Source: Nonomuraea maritima
Lineage (GTDB): Bacteria > Actinomycetota > Actinomycetes > Streptosporangiales > Streptosporangiaceae
Direction of reading: 5' to 3'
DNA length: 64,000 nucleotides
Assembly (NCBI RefSeq): GCF_900100395.1
Contig: NZ_FNFB01000004.1
Coordinates: 186,001-250,000 of the forward strand
The notes below the pieces were generated by a model. That model saw nothing but the letters and a program-made list of their open reading frames with translations. It made no database searches and was not told where the DNA came from. Positions 44,295 through 52,554 of this stretch are shown piece by piece (position 1 is the stretch's first letter; the number at the start of each line of letters is the position of its first letter). The position numbers and the translations under genes are program-made.

Positions 44295-45371
44295 GTGGAT
44301 TCTCCGTTGAACATCCGTCATGTTCTGGCCGGCTTGGCCATCGTGCCCGTGCTGTCCGTACCGGCGGCGGCTCACGCGTCGACGGCCGCGGGCCCTGGCG
44401 TGCTGCCCCAGAAGACCCACTTCGACCTGCAGGCCCACCGCGGCGGCCTCGGCATGACCACCGAGGAGTCGCTGGAGGGGTTCGCCAAGGCCCTGCGCCT
44501 CGGGGTCACCACCCTCGAGATGGACACCCAGGTCACCAAGGACCAGAAGGTCGTCGTCAACCACGACCGGCAGATCAGCGCCCAGAAGTGCCGCGACACG
44601 GCGCCGGTCACGCCCGGCGACCCGATGTACCCGTACGTCGGCAAGTACATCAAGGACCTGACCCTGGCCCAGATCAAGACCATGGACTGCGGCTACCAGC
44701 AGCTGCCCGGCTTCCCGGAGCAGGAGGTGGTCAGCGGCTTCCGGATGGTCGAGCTCAAGGACGTGCTGAACCTCGTCAAGAGCCACAACGCCAAGCAGGT
44801 CACGCTGAACATCGAGACCAAGGTCGAGGCGGGGGCGCCGGAGCAGACCGCGCCGCGCGAGCTGTTCGTCCGCCGCGTGTACGAGGAGATCCACTCCTCG
44901 GGGATCGAGCGCCAGGTCACCATCCAGTCCTTCGACTGGGGCGCCCTGATGGCGATGCACCGGCTCGCGCCGAGCTGGCCGCTGGTGGCGCTGACCAACT
45001 ACGACTTCCTCCAGGTGGGGCAGCCGGGCGCCTCCCCGTGGCTCGGCGGGATCGACGCCGACGACTTCGGCGGTGACTTCGTCCGGGCCGCCGCCTCCAT
45101 TCCCGGCGTGACGGCGCTGTCCCCGGTCTACGGCTTCCCGCAGAACGGGACGATCAGCGACCCCGGCTTCCGCTTCTACGTCGACCCGGCGATGGTGGCG
45201 AGCGCGCACGCGCGGGGCCTGAAGGTCATCCCCTGGACCTGCGACGACCCCGCCACCATCGAGGCCCTCATGGACATGGGCATCGACGGCATCATCACGG
45301 ACTACCCGAACCGCGTCCGCGACATCATGGCCGCGCGCGGCATGCGCCTGCCGAAGCCGTACAACCACTGA
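44295..45371 (+). CDS. Secreted glycerophosphodiester phosphodiesterase
   Basis: Hydrolyses glycerophosphodiesters to glycerol-3-phosphate and alcohol outside the cell. About 358 residues with a signal peptide (LAGLAIVPVLSVPAAAHA). The GDPD active site is visible: LQAHRGG, the acidic pair in LEMDTQVTKD and the second His in VVVNHDR; the C-terminus has IPWTCDDPATIEALMDMGIDGIITDYPNR (read in pieces), standard for the family. The insert with QKCRDTAP fits bacterial GlpQ-like enzymes. Start is uncertain (GTG 44295 or TTG 44307). A PHO box upstream predicts induction by phosphate starvation. Confidence 0.92.
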   Translation: MDSPLNIRHVLAGLAIVPVLSVPAAAHASTAAGPGVLPQKTHFDLQAHRGGLGMTTEESLEGFAKALRLGVTTLEMDTQVTKDQKVVVNHDRQISAQKCRDTAPVTPGDPMYPYVGKYIKDLTLAQIKTMDCGYQQLPGFPEQEVVSGFRMVELKDVLNLVKSHNAKQVTLNIETKVEAGAPEQTAPRELFVRRVYEEIHSSGIERQVTIQSFDWGALMAMHRLAPSWPLVALTNYDFLQVGQPGASPWLGGIDADDFGGDFVRAAASIPGVTALSPVYGFPQNGTISDPGFRFYVDPAMVASAHARGLKVIPWTCDDPATIEALMDMGIDGIITDYPNRVRDIMAARGMRLPKPYNH

Positions 45372-45374
45372 CCT

Positions 45375-45403
45375 CGCACGGACCGGGCGGGCCGGTCCGT
45401 GCG
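45375..45403 (+). terminator. Hairpin downstream of the glycerophosphodiesterase gene
   Basis: CGCACGGACCGG and its complement form a 12-bp stem with a 5-nt loop, 3 bp after the stop codon. No T-run. Confidence 0.65.
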
Positions 45404-45551
45404 GGCCGTTGTCCCCGCCGGGCGAGCGGGTCGCCCGCCCGGCGGGACGGGGCGGCCCTGCGGTCGCCGGGCCTGGCGCCCGTGCGGCCGCTCCCGTTCA
45501 CCGTCCGGCCGGCCCCCGTGACCGGCCGGGCGGGGCGGGCCGCCCCGGGTC

Positions 45552-46394
45552 TCACCGGCCCGGCGGGAAACCCGCGCCGCGGGCCAGAGCCTCCTGGTCG
45601 CGGAGCTCGGTCAGCATGGCCTCCAGGTGCTGCGCCACCGCGTCGTAGCCGGGCCCTCCGAGGACGAGCCGCCGGGGCGGCTCCTCCTGGTTCATCGCCG
45701 CGATGACGGCCCGGACACCGCGGTCGGGGTCACCGACCTGCTTGCCGTCCTGAGAGACCATGAACGCCCGCACCCCGTCGATCATGGCCCGGTACTCGGG
45801 GATGCTCTCGGCGACCGGCTCGTCGGCGAAGCCGGCGTACGCCCGGGTGCGGAAGGCGCCCGGCTCCACGGCGAGCACCTTGATCCCCCACGGCGCGACC
45901 TCCTCGCGCAGCACCTCGGTGAACCCCTCGACGGCGTACTTCGCCGCGGTGTAGTAGCCGAAGCCCACGGTCCCGACGCGCCCGGCGACCGAGGACATGT
46001 TGACGATCCAGCCGCTCCTGCGGCTGCGCATGCCGGGCAGTACGGCTCGGGTCACGGCCCGCACCGCGAAGAAGTTCAGTTCGAACATCCTCCGCACCGC
46101 GGCGTCGTCCGTGCCCTCGAGCGAGCCGAACCAGCCGCGGCCGGCGTTGTTGACCAGGACGTCGATGCCGCCGAAGCGCCGCTCGGCCTCGGCCACGGTG
46201 TCCTCGATCTGCTGCGTGTCGGTGACGTCGAGCGGCAGGACGAGCGCCTTGTCGCCGTGACGTGCGGCCCACTCGCCGAGCTCGCCGGGGCGGCGCGTGG
46301 TCAGCACGACGCGGTCGCCGCTCTCCAGCGCCGCGTCCGCGTACGCCATGCCGAATCCACCGGGCGTGCCGCCGGTGATGTACCAGGTCCTCAT
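45552..46394 (-). CDS. Short-chain dehydrogenase/reductase
   Basis: 280-residue classical SDR. Cofactor motif TGGTPGGFGMAYA, NNAGRGWFG, catalytic Ser in VNMSSVAGRVG, and Tyr/Lys in YTAAKYAVEG. Arg residues after the second strand (TTRRPGE) suggest NADPH preference. GGAGGA precedes the ATG. It follows the SnoaL-like gene by 14 bp, forming a two-gene operon opposite the TetR gene at 46811. Confidence 0.93.
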   Translation of the reverse strand: MRTWYITGGTPGGFGMAYADAALESGDRVVLTTRRPGELGEWAARHGDKALVLPLDVTDTQQIEDTVAEAERRFGGIDVLVNNAGRGWFGSLEGTDDAAVRRMFELNFFAVRAVTRAVLPGMRSRRSGWIVNMSSVAGRVGTVGFGYYTAAKYAVEGFTEVLREEVAPWGIKVLAVEPGAFRTRAYAGFADEPVAESIPEYRAMIDGVRAFMVSQDGKQVGDPDRGVRAVIAAMNQEEPPRRLVLGGPGYDAVAQHLEAMLTELRDQEALARGAGFPPGR

Positions 46395-46408
46395 GATGGT
46401 TCCTCCGT

Positions 46409-46741
46409 TCAGGGTGCGATGCGCAGGTGCCGGATCAGGCCACCGGCGAGGGTGAAGTGCCAGTCGAGCTGCGCGGTGCCGCCCGGGAAGTCGCCGTCGA
46501 TCCGGCCGGTGACCGTGACGGCGTCCTCGCCTTCGGCCTGCGCGCCGAGAAGTTCGGTCGTGTACTCGTACTGCGACGCCGTGCCCTCCAGCCAGGCACG
46601 GATCTCCGCGGCCCCGCGCCAGGTGTGGCCTTCGTCCGCGACCACGGCGTCATCGGCGAAGGCCGCACCGACGGCGTCCCGGTCACGACGGGCGCTCGCC
46701 TCGAAGTAGCGGGCGACGACGTCGGGCAGTCGTATGTTCAC
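46409..46741 (-). CDS. SnoaL-like / NTF2-fold protein
   Basis: 110-residue cone-shaped NTF2-like protein: YFEASARRDRDAVGAAFADDAVVADEG (in pieces) with the W-GAAEIRAWLEG block and a terminal DWHFTLAGGLIRHLRI strand pair. Members act as small isomerases, hydrolases or binding proteins. GTG start with GGGGGGATCC upstream. It leads the operon with the SDR and shares its control region with a divergent TetR gene. Confidence 0.85.
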   Translation of the reverse strand: MNIRLPDVVARYFEASARRDRDAVGAAFADDAVVADEGHTWRGAAEIRAWLEGTASQYEYTTELLGAQAEGEDAVTVTGRIDGDFPGGTAQLDWHFTLAGGLIRHLRIAP

Positions 46742-46757
46742 GGGATCCCCCCAAGAT

Positions 46758-46776
46758 CGCTATATTCGCTATAGCG
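46758..46776. promoter_or_regulatory. TetR-type operator candidate
   Basis: CGCTATA at 46758 and again at 46767, the second forming a perfect palindrome CGCTATAGCG (46767-46776). It lies in the 69-bp gap between the SnoaL and TetR genes, well placed for control of both. Confidence 0.6.
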
Positions 46777-46810
46777 GTTAATGTAGCACTACAGGAGGTA
46801 CCATAGCGGC

Positions 46811-47530
46811 ATGAGACCCCGAGGTCAGAGCGGCAGTGCCCGCGATCGGCTCCTGCTCGCCGCAGCCGAACTCATGGACGCCGCCGGCGCCGACACGCTG
46901 TCGACCCGAGCCGTGTGCGAGCGCGCCGGGGTGCAGGCGCCCACGCTGTACCACCACTTCGGCAGCAAGCAGGGCCTGATCGACGCGGTGATCAACCACG
47001 GATTCACCCAGTACGTCCAGCCGCCGAGCTCCTCGGGCGACGCCGTGAACGACATCCGCCACGGCTGGGACCGGCACGTTCAGTTCGGGCTCGACCACCC
47101 GGCCTTCTACGCGCTGCTCTACGGACGGGTCGAGCCTGGCAGGCCCTGTGCCATCACCGCTCCCGCGCACGCGATGCTGCGCGACCTGCTGACCGTCGCC
47201 GCCAGGCAGGGCCTGCTGACGGCCCCCGTCGACGACGCGGCCGAGCAGATCCTGGCCGCGAACATCGGGGTGACGCTCAGCCTGATCACCCAGCCGCCGG
47301 ACGACCGCGACATGGCTCTGTCCGACCGGGTCCGCGACGCGGCGCTGGCCGCCGTCCTCACCTCGACCGCGAAGCAGACGCCGCAGGCCGCCCCGGCGTC
47401 GCGTTCCGGTGCGGCGCTGACACTGCGCGCGCTCCTGGACGACGACCCGTCCGGGCTGACGAGCGGGGAGAACGCCCTGCTGTGCGAGCTGCTCGACAGG
47501 CTCGCGACCGCACGGACGGACGCCGGCTGA
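46811..47530 (+). CDS. TetR-family transcriptional regulator
   Basis: 239 residues. The N-terminal helix-turn-helix is canonical (RDRLLLAAAELMDAAGADTL-type region, then VCERAGVQAPTLYHHFGSKQGLIDAV in parts), followed by a helical ligand domain with TetR_C-like features. The ATG is preceded by AGGAGG at 12 nt, rather far. It probably represses the divergent SnoaL-SDR operon and itself through the CGCTATA sites. Ligand unknown. Confidence 0.92.
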   Translation: MRPRGQSGSARDRLLLAAAELMDAAGADTLSTRAVCERAGVQAPTLYHHFGSKQGLIDAVINHGFTQYVQPPSSSGDAVNDIRHGWDRHVQFGLDHPAFYALLYGRVEPGRPCAITAPAHAMLRDLLTVAARQGLLTAPVDDAAEQILAANIGVTLSLITQPPDDRDMALSDRVRDAALAAVLTSTAKQTPQAAPASRSGAALTLRALLDDDPSGLTSGENALLCELLDRLATARTDAG

Positions 47531-47665
47531 GGCCGTACGCGCGGGAAGCCGGGGGCCCGGGCTTGGGCTGGCGTGGGCCGGCCCGGGTGAGGGTGTGGTC
47601 CGGCCGGGGGGCGCCATTCCCGCCGGCCAGGCCGTACCCACGGCCCTTTTCCTTCAGGGCCGCTG

Positions 47666-47741
47666 TCCGGGTGGCAGGATTCGAACCTGCGGTGCTCCTG
47701 CTCCCAAGGCAGGCGGGCTGACCAAACTGCCCCACACCCGG
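47666..47741 (-). tRNA. tRNA-Pro (anticodon TGG)
   Basis: Acceptor stem CCGGGTG/CACCCGG, D stem GGGC/GCCC, anticodon stem CCTGC/GCAGG with loop CTTGGGA (anticodon TGG), T arm GCAGG-TTCGAAT-CCTGC. 76 nt; CCA is not encoded. It stands alone on the minus strand. Confidence 0.95.
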
Positions 47742-47747
47742 TTGACA

Positions 47748-47783
47748 AAGGAAAACCGCCCCGAATTCACGATGCCGGGGCGG
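47748..47783 (-). terminator. Terminator after mscS
   Basis: Minus strand: CCGCCCCG and its complement CGGGGCGG with a 12-nt loop, followed by TTTTCCTTT. It ends the nrdA-nrdB-mscS unit just before tRNA-Pro. Confidence 0.75.
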
Positions 47784-47930
47784 CTGATTCCGGACGACCT
47801 TTCGACCGATTATCCGGAAAGCCCGCGTCGCGGCTCGGGGAGGGCTTCGAGCAGCGATGGAGCCTGTGTGTTCGTCATTTCCCGCCGCCTTTCCCGCCGT
47901 GCCGGACGAGATCAACGATAAGCCGGGCGC

Positions 47931-49031
47931 TCACGCCCGCGCCACCGGATTATTGCGCTCCCGGATTCCGTCCCATTTGACGTCCGCCGGCGTCTCCGGA
48001 GTTTCGACGCGGAAACGGGGAAGCGCGTCGGGATGGTTGTCGCGGACGTAGTCGACGAGGAATTCCCGTACGTCGCACTTGAGGTCCCACGACGACGGGG
48101 AGTCGGCGGCGCTCATCAGCGCCCGCAGTTCCACGAGGCCGTTCGGCAGCACGTCGGTGACCTGAAGCGTCCAGTCCTTCTGGTCCCACAGCGGGTTGCC
48201 CTGCAGGAACTCGTGCAGCGCCTCGCGCAGCTTCTGCACCGGGACCGACCAGTCCACCCGCAGGTACGCCACCGCGAGGACCCGGCTGCCGCGCCGGGTC
48301 CAGTTCTCGAACGGGTTCTGCGTGAAGTACGACACCGGCAGTACGAGCCGGCGCTCGTCCCACAGTCGCAGCACCACGTAGGTGAGGGTGAGCTCCTCGA
48401 TGCGCCCCCACTCCCCCTCGACCACGACCACGTCGTCGAGGCGCAGCGCGTCGCTGAAGGCGAGTTGCAGCCCGGCGAGCAGGTTCCCGAGGGTGGGCTG
48501 GGCCGCGATGCCGACGACGGCGCCCGCGATGCCCGCCGAGGCCAGCAGCCCCGCCCCGAGCGCCCGCACCTGCGGGAAGGAGAACAGCATCGTGCCGACC
48601 GCGACGACGATGATGACGGCCACCGCGATGCGGCGGACGAGCCCGATCTGCGTCATGATGCGCCGGGCCCGCCGGTTGCGCTCGCCCTCGACCCGCACCA
48701 GCCGGTCGAGGACGACGTCGGTCAGCGCGTACGTCGCCTGCACGATCAGCCAGGTGACGCCGCCGATCAGGACGGTGCCGAGCCCGCGCTGGACCATCTC
48801 GGCGGCGGCGCGCTCATCAGGGGCGGCACCGAGCATCCCCGGCGCGAAGGCCAGGTGGACGGCGACCGCGACGGCCACGAGGAACGCCGGCCAGGTGCAG
48901 CGATCCACGAGGTGCCGGGCGAACTGCCAGGTGCGGCCCACCCGGCCCAGGAACCGCCGGGCCAGCTCCACCAGGAGGATCGAGCCGATCACCGCGATCC
49001 CGAGTATCGGCCAGTCCGCCGGAGAATGCAC
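47931..49031 (-). CDS. MscS-family mechanosensitive channel
   Basis: 366-residue membrane protein with four or five helices, then the MscS beta and C-terminal domains. The pore-lining helix and beta-domain region reads GLLASAGIAGAVVGIAAQPTLGNLLAG, followed by RLDDVVVVEGEWGRIEELTLTYVVLRLWD (in pieces), the standard MscS pattern. It releases solutes on osmotic downshock. The GTG start lies 18 bp after nrdB on the same strand with GGGGG as ribosome site, so it probably belongs to the nrd transcript. Confidence 0.92.
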   Translation of the reverse strand: MHSPADWPILGIAVIGSILLVELARRFLGRVGRTWQFARHLVDRCTWPAFLVAVAVAVHLAFAPGMLGAAPDERAAAEMVQRGLGTVLIGGVTWLIVQATYALTDVVLDRLVRVEGERNRRARRIMTQIGLVRRIAVAVIIVVAVGTMLFSFPQVRALGAGLLASAGIAGAVVGIAAQPTLGNLLAGLQLAFSDALRLDDVVVVEGEWGRIEELTLTYVVLRLWDERRLVLPVSYFTQNPFENWTRRGSRVLAVAYLRVDWSVPVQKLREALHEFLQGNPLWDQKDWTLQVTDVLPNGLVELRALMSAADSPSSWDLKCDVREFLVDYVRDNHPDALPRFRVETPETPADVKWDGIRERNNPVARA

Positions 49032-49049
49032 GGTTATGCCCCCATATGT

Positions 49050-50045
49050 CTAGAACGTCTCGTCAAAGCTCACATTGCCCTCTACAGCCACTTGGTAAGC
49101 CGAAACTCGACGCTCGAAGAAGTTCGCGAGCTCCTGCACGTCCTGCAACTCCATGAACGCGAACGGGTTCGCCGAGCCGTACCGCTGGGGCAGGCCGAGC
49201 CTGGCCAGCCGCTGGTCGGCGACGTACTCGAGGTACTGGCGCATCTGCTCGACGCCCATGCCCGGCATGCCCTCGCCGCACAGGTCCTCGGCGAAGGCCA
49301 GCTCGGCGGCGACGGCCTCCTCCAGCATCGCGGTGACCTGCTTGCCCAGCTCGTCGTCGAACAGCTCGGGCTCCTCGGCCCTGACCGTGTCCACGACGCT
49401 GAACGCGAACTCCATGTGCATGGACTCGTCGCGGAACACCCAGTTCGTCCCGGTCGCCAGGCCGCCGAGCAGGCCCCGCGAGCGGAACCAGTACACGTAC
49501 GCGAACGCGCCGTAGAAGAACAGGCCCTCGATGCAGGCGGCGAAGCAGATGAGGTTGAGCAGGAACTGGCGGCGCTCCGCGGCCGTCTCCAGCCGCTGCA
49601 GGCTCCCGATCGAGTCGATCCACCGGAAGCAGAACTCCGCCTTGTCGCGGATCGACGGGATGTGCTGGATCGCGGCGAACGCCTTGACCCGCTCGTCCGG
49701 GTCGGGCAGGTAGGTGTCGAGCAGCGTCAGGTAGAACTGCACGTGCACCGCCTCCTCGAAGAGCTGCCTGCTCAGGTACAGGCGCGCCTCCGGGGCGTTG
49801 ACGTGCTGGTAGAGGTTGAGCACGAGGTTGTTGGCCACGATCGAGTCGCCGGTGGCGAAGAACGCCACCAGCCGGTTGATCAGGTGCCGTTCCTGCGGCG
49901 TCATCCTGGCCAGGTCGGCGAGGTCGGAGTGAAGCTCCACCTCCTCGACGGTCCAGGTGTTGCGGATGGCGGCACGGAAGCGCTCGTAGAAGTCGGGGTA
50001 GCGCATCGGACGGAGGGTCAGGTCCATCCCGGGGTCGAGCAACAT
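49050..50045 (-). CDS. nrdB: Class Ia ribonucleotide reductase, small subunit
   Basis: 331 residues from ATG 50045 (AAGGAG upstream). It houses the diiron-tyrosyl radical. Ligands are visible in order: Asp in FATGDSIVANNL, Glu and His in FEEAVHVQFY with the radical Tyr four residues after that His, Glu in ACIEGLFFYG, and Glu/His in RDESMHMEF. The C-terminal tail ends NVSFDETF, typical for docking to the large subunit. The start lies 11 bp after nrdA, so the two are cotranscribed. Confidence 0.96.
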   Translation of the reverse strand: MLLDPGMDLTLRPMRYPDFYERFRAAIRNTWTVEEVELHSDLADLARMTPQERHLINRLVAFFATGDSIVANNLVLNLYQHVNAPEARLYLSRQLFEEAVHVQFYLTLLDTYLPDPDERVKAFAAIQHIPSIRDKAEFCFRWIDSIGSLQRLETAAERRQFLLNLICFAACIEGLFFYGAFAYVYWFRSRGLLGGLATGTNWVFRDESMHMEFAFSVVDTVRAEEPELFDDELGKQVTAMLEEAVAAELAFAEDLCGEGMPGMGVEQMRQYLEYVADQRLARLGLPQRYGSANPFAFMELQDVQELANFFERRVSAYQVAVEGNVSFDETF

Positions 50046-50056
50046 CACGTTCTCCT

Positions 50057-52213
50057 TCACTGGCAGGCTTCGCAGGTCTCGGGGTTCTCCAGGGAGCACG
50101 CGATCGCCTCGGCGGACGGCTGCGCGACGGTCGTCTGGGCGATCCGGGTCGCCGGACGCGAGCGCAGGTAGTACGTGGTCTTCAGGCCGCTCCGCCACGC
50201 GTAGGCGTACATCGACGAGAGCTTGCCGATGGTCGGGCTGGCCATGAAGAGGTTGAGCGACTGCGACTGGTCGATGTACGGCTGCCGCGCCGCCGCCAGG
50301 TCGATCAGCGCCTTCTGCGGCAGCTCCCACGCCGTGCGGTAGAGCAGCTTCAGGTCGTCGGGGACGCCCGGCACCGTCTGCACCGACCCGTCGGCCCGCT
50401 TGATGGCGTCGCGCATCTCCTGCGTCCACAGCCCGCGCGCCTTCAGGTCGGCCACCAGGTAGCGGTTGACCTGGAGGAACTCACCTGACAGCGTCTCGCG
50501 CTTGAACACGTTGGACACCTGCGGCTCGATGCACTCGTAGCAGCCGGCGATGGAGGCGATCGTCGCGGTCGGCGCGATGGCGATCATGAGCGAGTTGCGC
50601 AACCCGGTGGTGGCGATCTTGGCGCGGAGCTCCTCCCAGCGCGGGGTGGCGGCGTCGTAGTGGTCGGGGTGCAGCACTCCCCCGGCGGCCCGCGTCTCCT
50701 CGTACGACGGGTGCCTGCCGCGTTCGACCGCCAGGTCGGCCGAGGTGTCGTACGCGGCCAGCGCGATCTCCTCGGCGATCCGGCTCGACAGCTCCAGCGC
50801 CCGCGGCGAGTCGAACGGCAGCCGCAGCGTGAAGAACACGTCGGCCAGGCCCATCACGCCGAGCCCGATCGGCCGCCACCGCCTGTTGGCCGCCTCGGCC
50901 TCCTGCGTCGGGTAGAAGCCGAGGTCGATGGTCCGGTCGAGGAACCGCACGGCGGTGCGGACGGTCCGGCGCAGCCGCTCCCAGTCGAGGTCGCCGCCGG
51001 AGAGGTGGGCGGCCAGGTTGACCGAGCCGAGGTTGCACACGGCGGTCTCGCCGTCGCTGGTGACCTCGAGGATCTCGGTGCACAGGTTCGACAGGTGGAT
51101 GACGTTCTCGGGGCGGGCGGTCTGGTTGGAGGTGCGGTTGGCGGCGTCCTTGAAGGTCATCCAGCCGTTGCCGGTCTGCGCGAGCGTGCGCATCATCCGT
51201 CCGTACAGGGTCCGCGCGGGGATCTGCCGGACGAACCGTCCCTCCGCCTCGTACGCGCGGAAGGCCGCGGTGAAGGCGTCGCCGTACAGGTCGGTCAGGT
51301 CGGGCACGTCCTTGGGGTCGAACAGCGACCACGTCTCGTCGGCCTCGACCCGGCGCATGAACTCGTCGGGCACCCAGTTGGCCAGGTTGAGGTTGTGGGT
51401 GCGGCGGGCGTCCTCGCCGGTGTTGTCGCGCAGTTCGAGGAACTCCTCGATGTCGGCGTGCCAGGTCTCGAGGTAGACGCAGGCCGCGCCCTTGCGCCGC
51501 CCGCCCTGATTGACGGCCGCCACCGAGGAGTCGAGCGTACGCAGCCAGGGGACGATGCCGTTCGACAGCCCGTTGGTCCCCCGGATGAGCGAGCCGCGCG
51601 AGCGCACCCGGGTCCACGCGATGCCGATGCCGCCGGCGTACTTCGACAGCCGGGCGACCTGGCCGTACCGGTCGTAGATGGCCTCCAGCTCGTCGCGCGG
51701 CGAGTCGAGCAAAAAGCAGGACGACAGCTGCGGGCGGCGGGCGCCCGAGTTGAACAGGGTGGGCGAGCTCGGCAGGTACGACAGCGTGGACAGCAGCGCG
51801 TACAGCTCGGCGGCCTCGGCGACCGTCTCCGACAGCCCGCAGGCCACGCGCAGGAAGAAGTGCTGCGGCCGCTCCAGCACCGTACGGCTCTCGGGGTGGC
51901 GCAGCAGGTAGCGGTCGTAGACCGTGCGCAGCCCGAAATACTCGAAGCGGTCGTCGGCCTCCGGCGAGACGAGCGCGTCCAGCTCGGCGGCGTGCGCGGC
52001 CACGAACTCGGCGAGCCCGTCCTGGATCAACCCGGCCGCGTGGGTGGCGGTGATCGACTCGGAGAACGACCGCACCCCGTGGCCCGCGGTCTCCTCGGCG
52101 ATCTCCTCGGCCAGCAGCCTGGCGGCGACCCGGGAGTTGACCGGGTCGGTGATCACCCGGGCGGCGGCCTCCTCGATGGCCAGGCGGCGGTCAACTGCGA
52201 CGGTCTGCGTCAC
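50057..52213 (-). CDS. nrdA: Class Ia ribonucleotide reductase, large subunit
   Basis: 718 residues from GTG 52213 (GAGGAG at about 9 nt). Reduces ribonucleoside diphosphates. The active-site Cys residues are in QLSSCFLLDS, LSNLCTEILE and AVCNLGSVN; the C-terminal pair for re-reduction is in NPETCEACQ. The sequence begins close to the start of the ten-stranded barrel; the N-terminal ATP-cone that gives dATP feedback inhibition is not recognisable. Expression is preceded by a cobalamin riboswitch, as known in Streptomyces nrdABS, so this enzyme is used when B12 for a class II enzyme is short. No nrdS gene is present here. Confidence 0.96.
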   Translation of the reverse strand: MTQTVAVDRRLAIEEAAARVITDPVNSRVAARLLAEEIAEETAGHGVRSFSESITATHAAGLIQDGLAEFVAAHAAELDALVSPEADDRFEYFGLRTVYDRYLLRHPESRTVLERPQHFFLRVACGLSETVAEAAELYALLSTLSYLPSSPTLFNSGARRPQLSSCFLLDSPRDELEAIYDRYGQVARLSKYAGGIGIAWTRVRSRGSLIRGTNGLSNGIVPWLRTLDSSVAAVNQGGRRKGAACVYLETWHADIEEFLELRDNTGEDARRTHNLNLANWVPDEFMRRVEADETWSLFDPKDVPDLTDLYGDAFTAAFRAYEAEGRFVRQIPARTLYGRMMRTLAQTGNGWMTFKDAANRTSNQTARPENVIHLSNLCTEILEVTSDGETAVCNLGSVNLAAHLSGGDLDWERLRRTVRTAVRFLDRTIDLGFYPTQEAEAANRRWRPIGLGVMGLADVFFTLRLPFDSPRALELSSRIAEEIALAAYDTSADLAVERGRHPSYEETRAAGGVLHPDHYDAATPRWEELRAKIATTGLRNSLMIAIAPTATIASIAGCYECIEPQVSNVFKRETLSGEFLQVNRYLVADLKARGLWTQEMRDAIKRADGSVQTVPGVPDDLKLLYRTAWELPQKALIDLAAARQPYIDQSQSLNLFMASPTIGKLSSMYAYAWRSGLKTTYYLRSRPATRIAQTTVAQPSAEAIACSLENPETCEACQ

Positions 52214-52225
52214 GTGCTCTTGTCT

Positions 52226-52249
52226 CCTCGCGAGCTCATCCTCGTGAGG
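52226..52249 (-). promoter_or_regulatory. Hairpin sequestering the nrdA ribosome binding site
   Basis: Minus strand: CCTCACGAG, a 6-nt loop, and CTCGCGAGG pair over 9 positions with one mismatch. The 3' arm contains part of the GAGGAG ribosome site of nrdA. This is a likely translational expression platform for the riboswitch upstream. Confidence 0.5.
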
Positions 52250-52344
52250 GCATGCAGGAGCACGGCGGAACCCGGACACCCGGCCGCGTACACCCTGGCC
52301 CACCCTCGAGGCCCTGAACAGGTCGCCCCGGGCACACGGCCCGG

Positions 52345-52520
52345 GCATCGCCGGCAGGTCTTCGGGCTTGCGGGCATGCTCGGATGGCACCTACTGGCCG
52401 TCGCTTCCCGGATCTCTCCAGTGCATGTGACGGCGGTCGTTCCCGCTCACCGCTGCGGGGCAGCCCCGGAATCTCACCGGGTTCCCTTTTGCTCCGCCTC
52501 CAGGAGGCGAACCAGCGACG
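52345..52520 (-). ncRNA. Cobalamin (B12) riboswitch upstream of nrdA
   Basis: Minus strand: GGGAACCCGGTGAGATTCCGG near the 5' side corresponds to the conserved GGGAA-x-GGUGAGAAUCC element, followed by CTGCCCCGCAGCGGT and, at the 3' end, the B12 box AGCCCGAAGACCTGCC (about 52352-52372). The core order matches adenosylcobalamin riboswitches. It should reduce nrdAB expression when B12 is plentiful. Confidence 0.9.
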
Positions 52521-52526
52521 TCGAGG

Positions 52527-52554
52527 ATCCTACATCTAGTGGCCGTTCCCGCAA
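52527..52554 (-). promoter_or_regulatory. Promoter of the riboswitch-nrdAB transcript
   Basis: Minus strand: TTGCGG (52554-52549), 16 bp, TAGGAT (52532-52527), predicting a transcript start near 52520 at the 5' edge of the riboswitch. The -35 lies inside the last codons of the upstream lipoprotein gene. Confidence 0.65.

Noticed and set aside
47641-47665. GGCCC/GGGCC hairpin after tRNA-Pro as terminator
   Set aside because: Only five pairs and no T-run on the minus strand; too weak to call.
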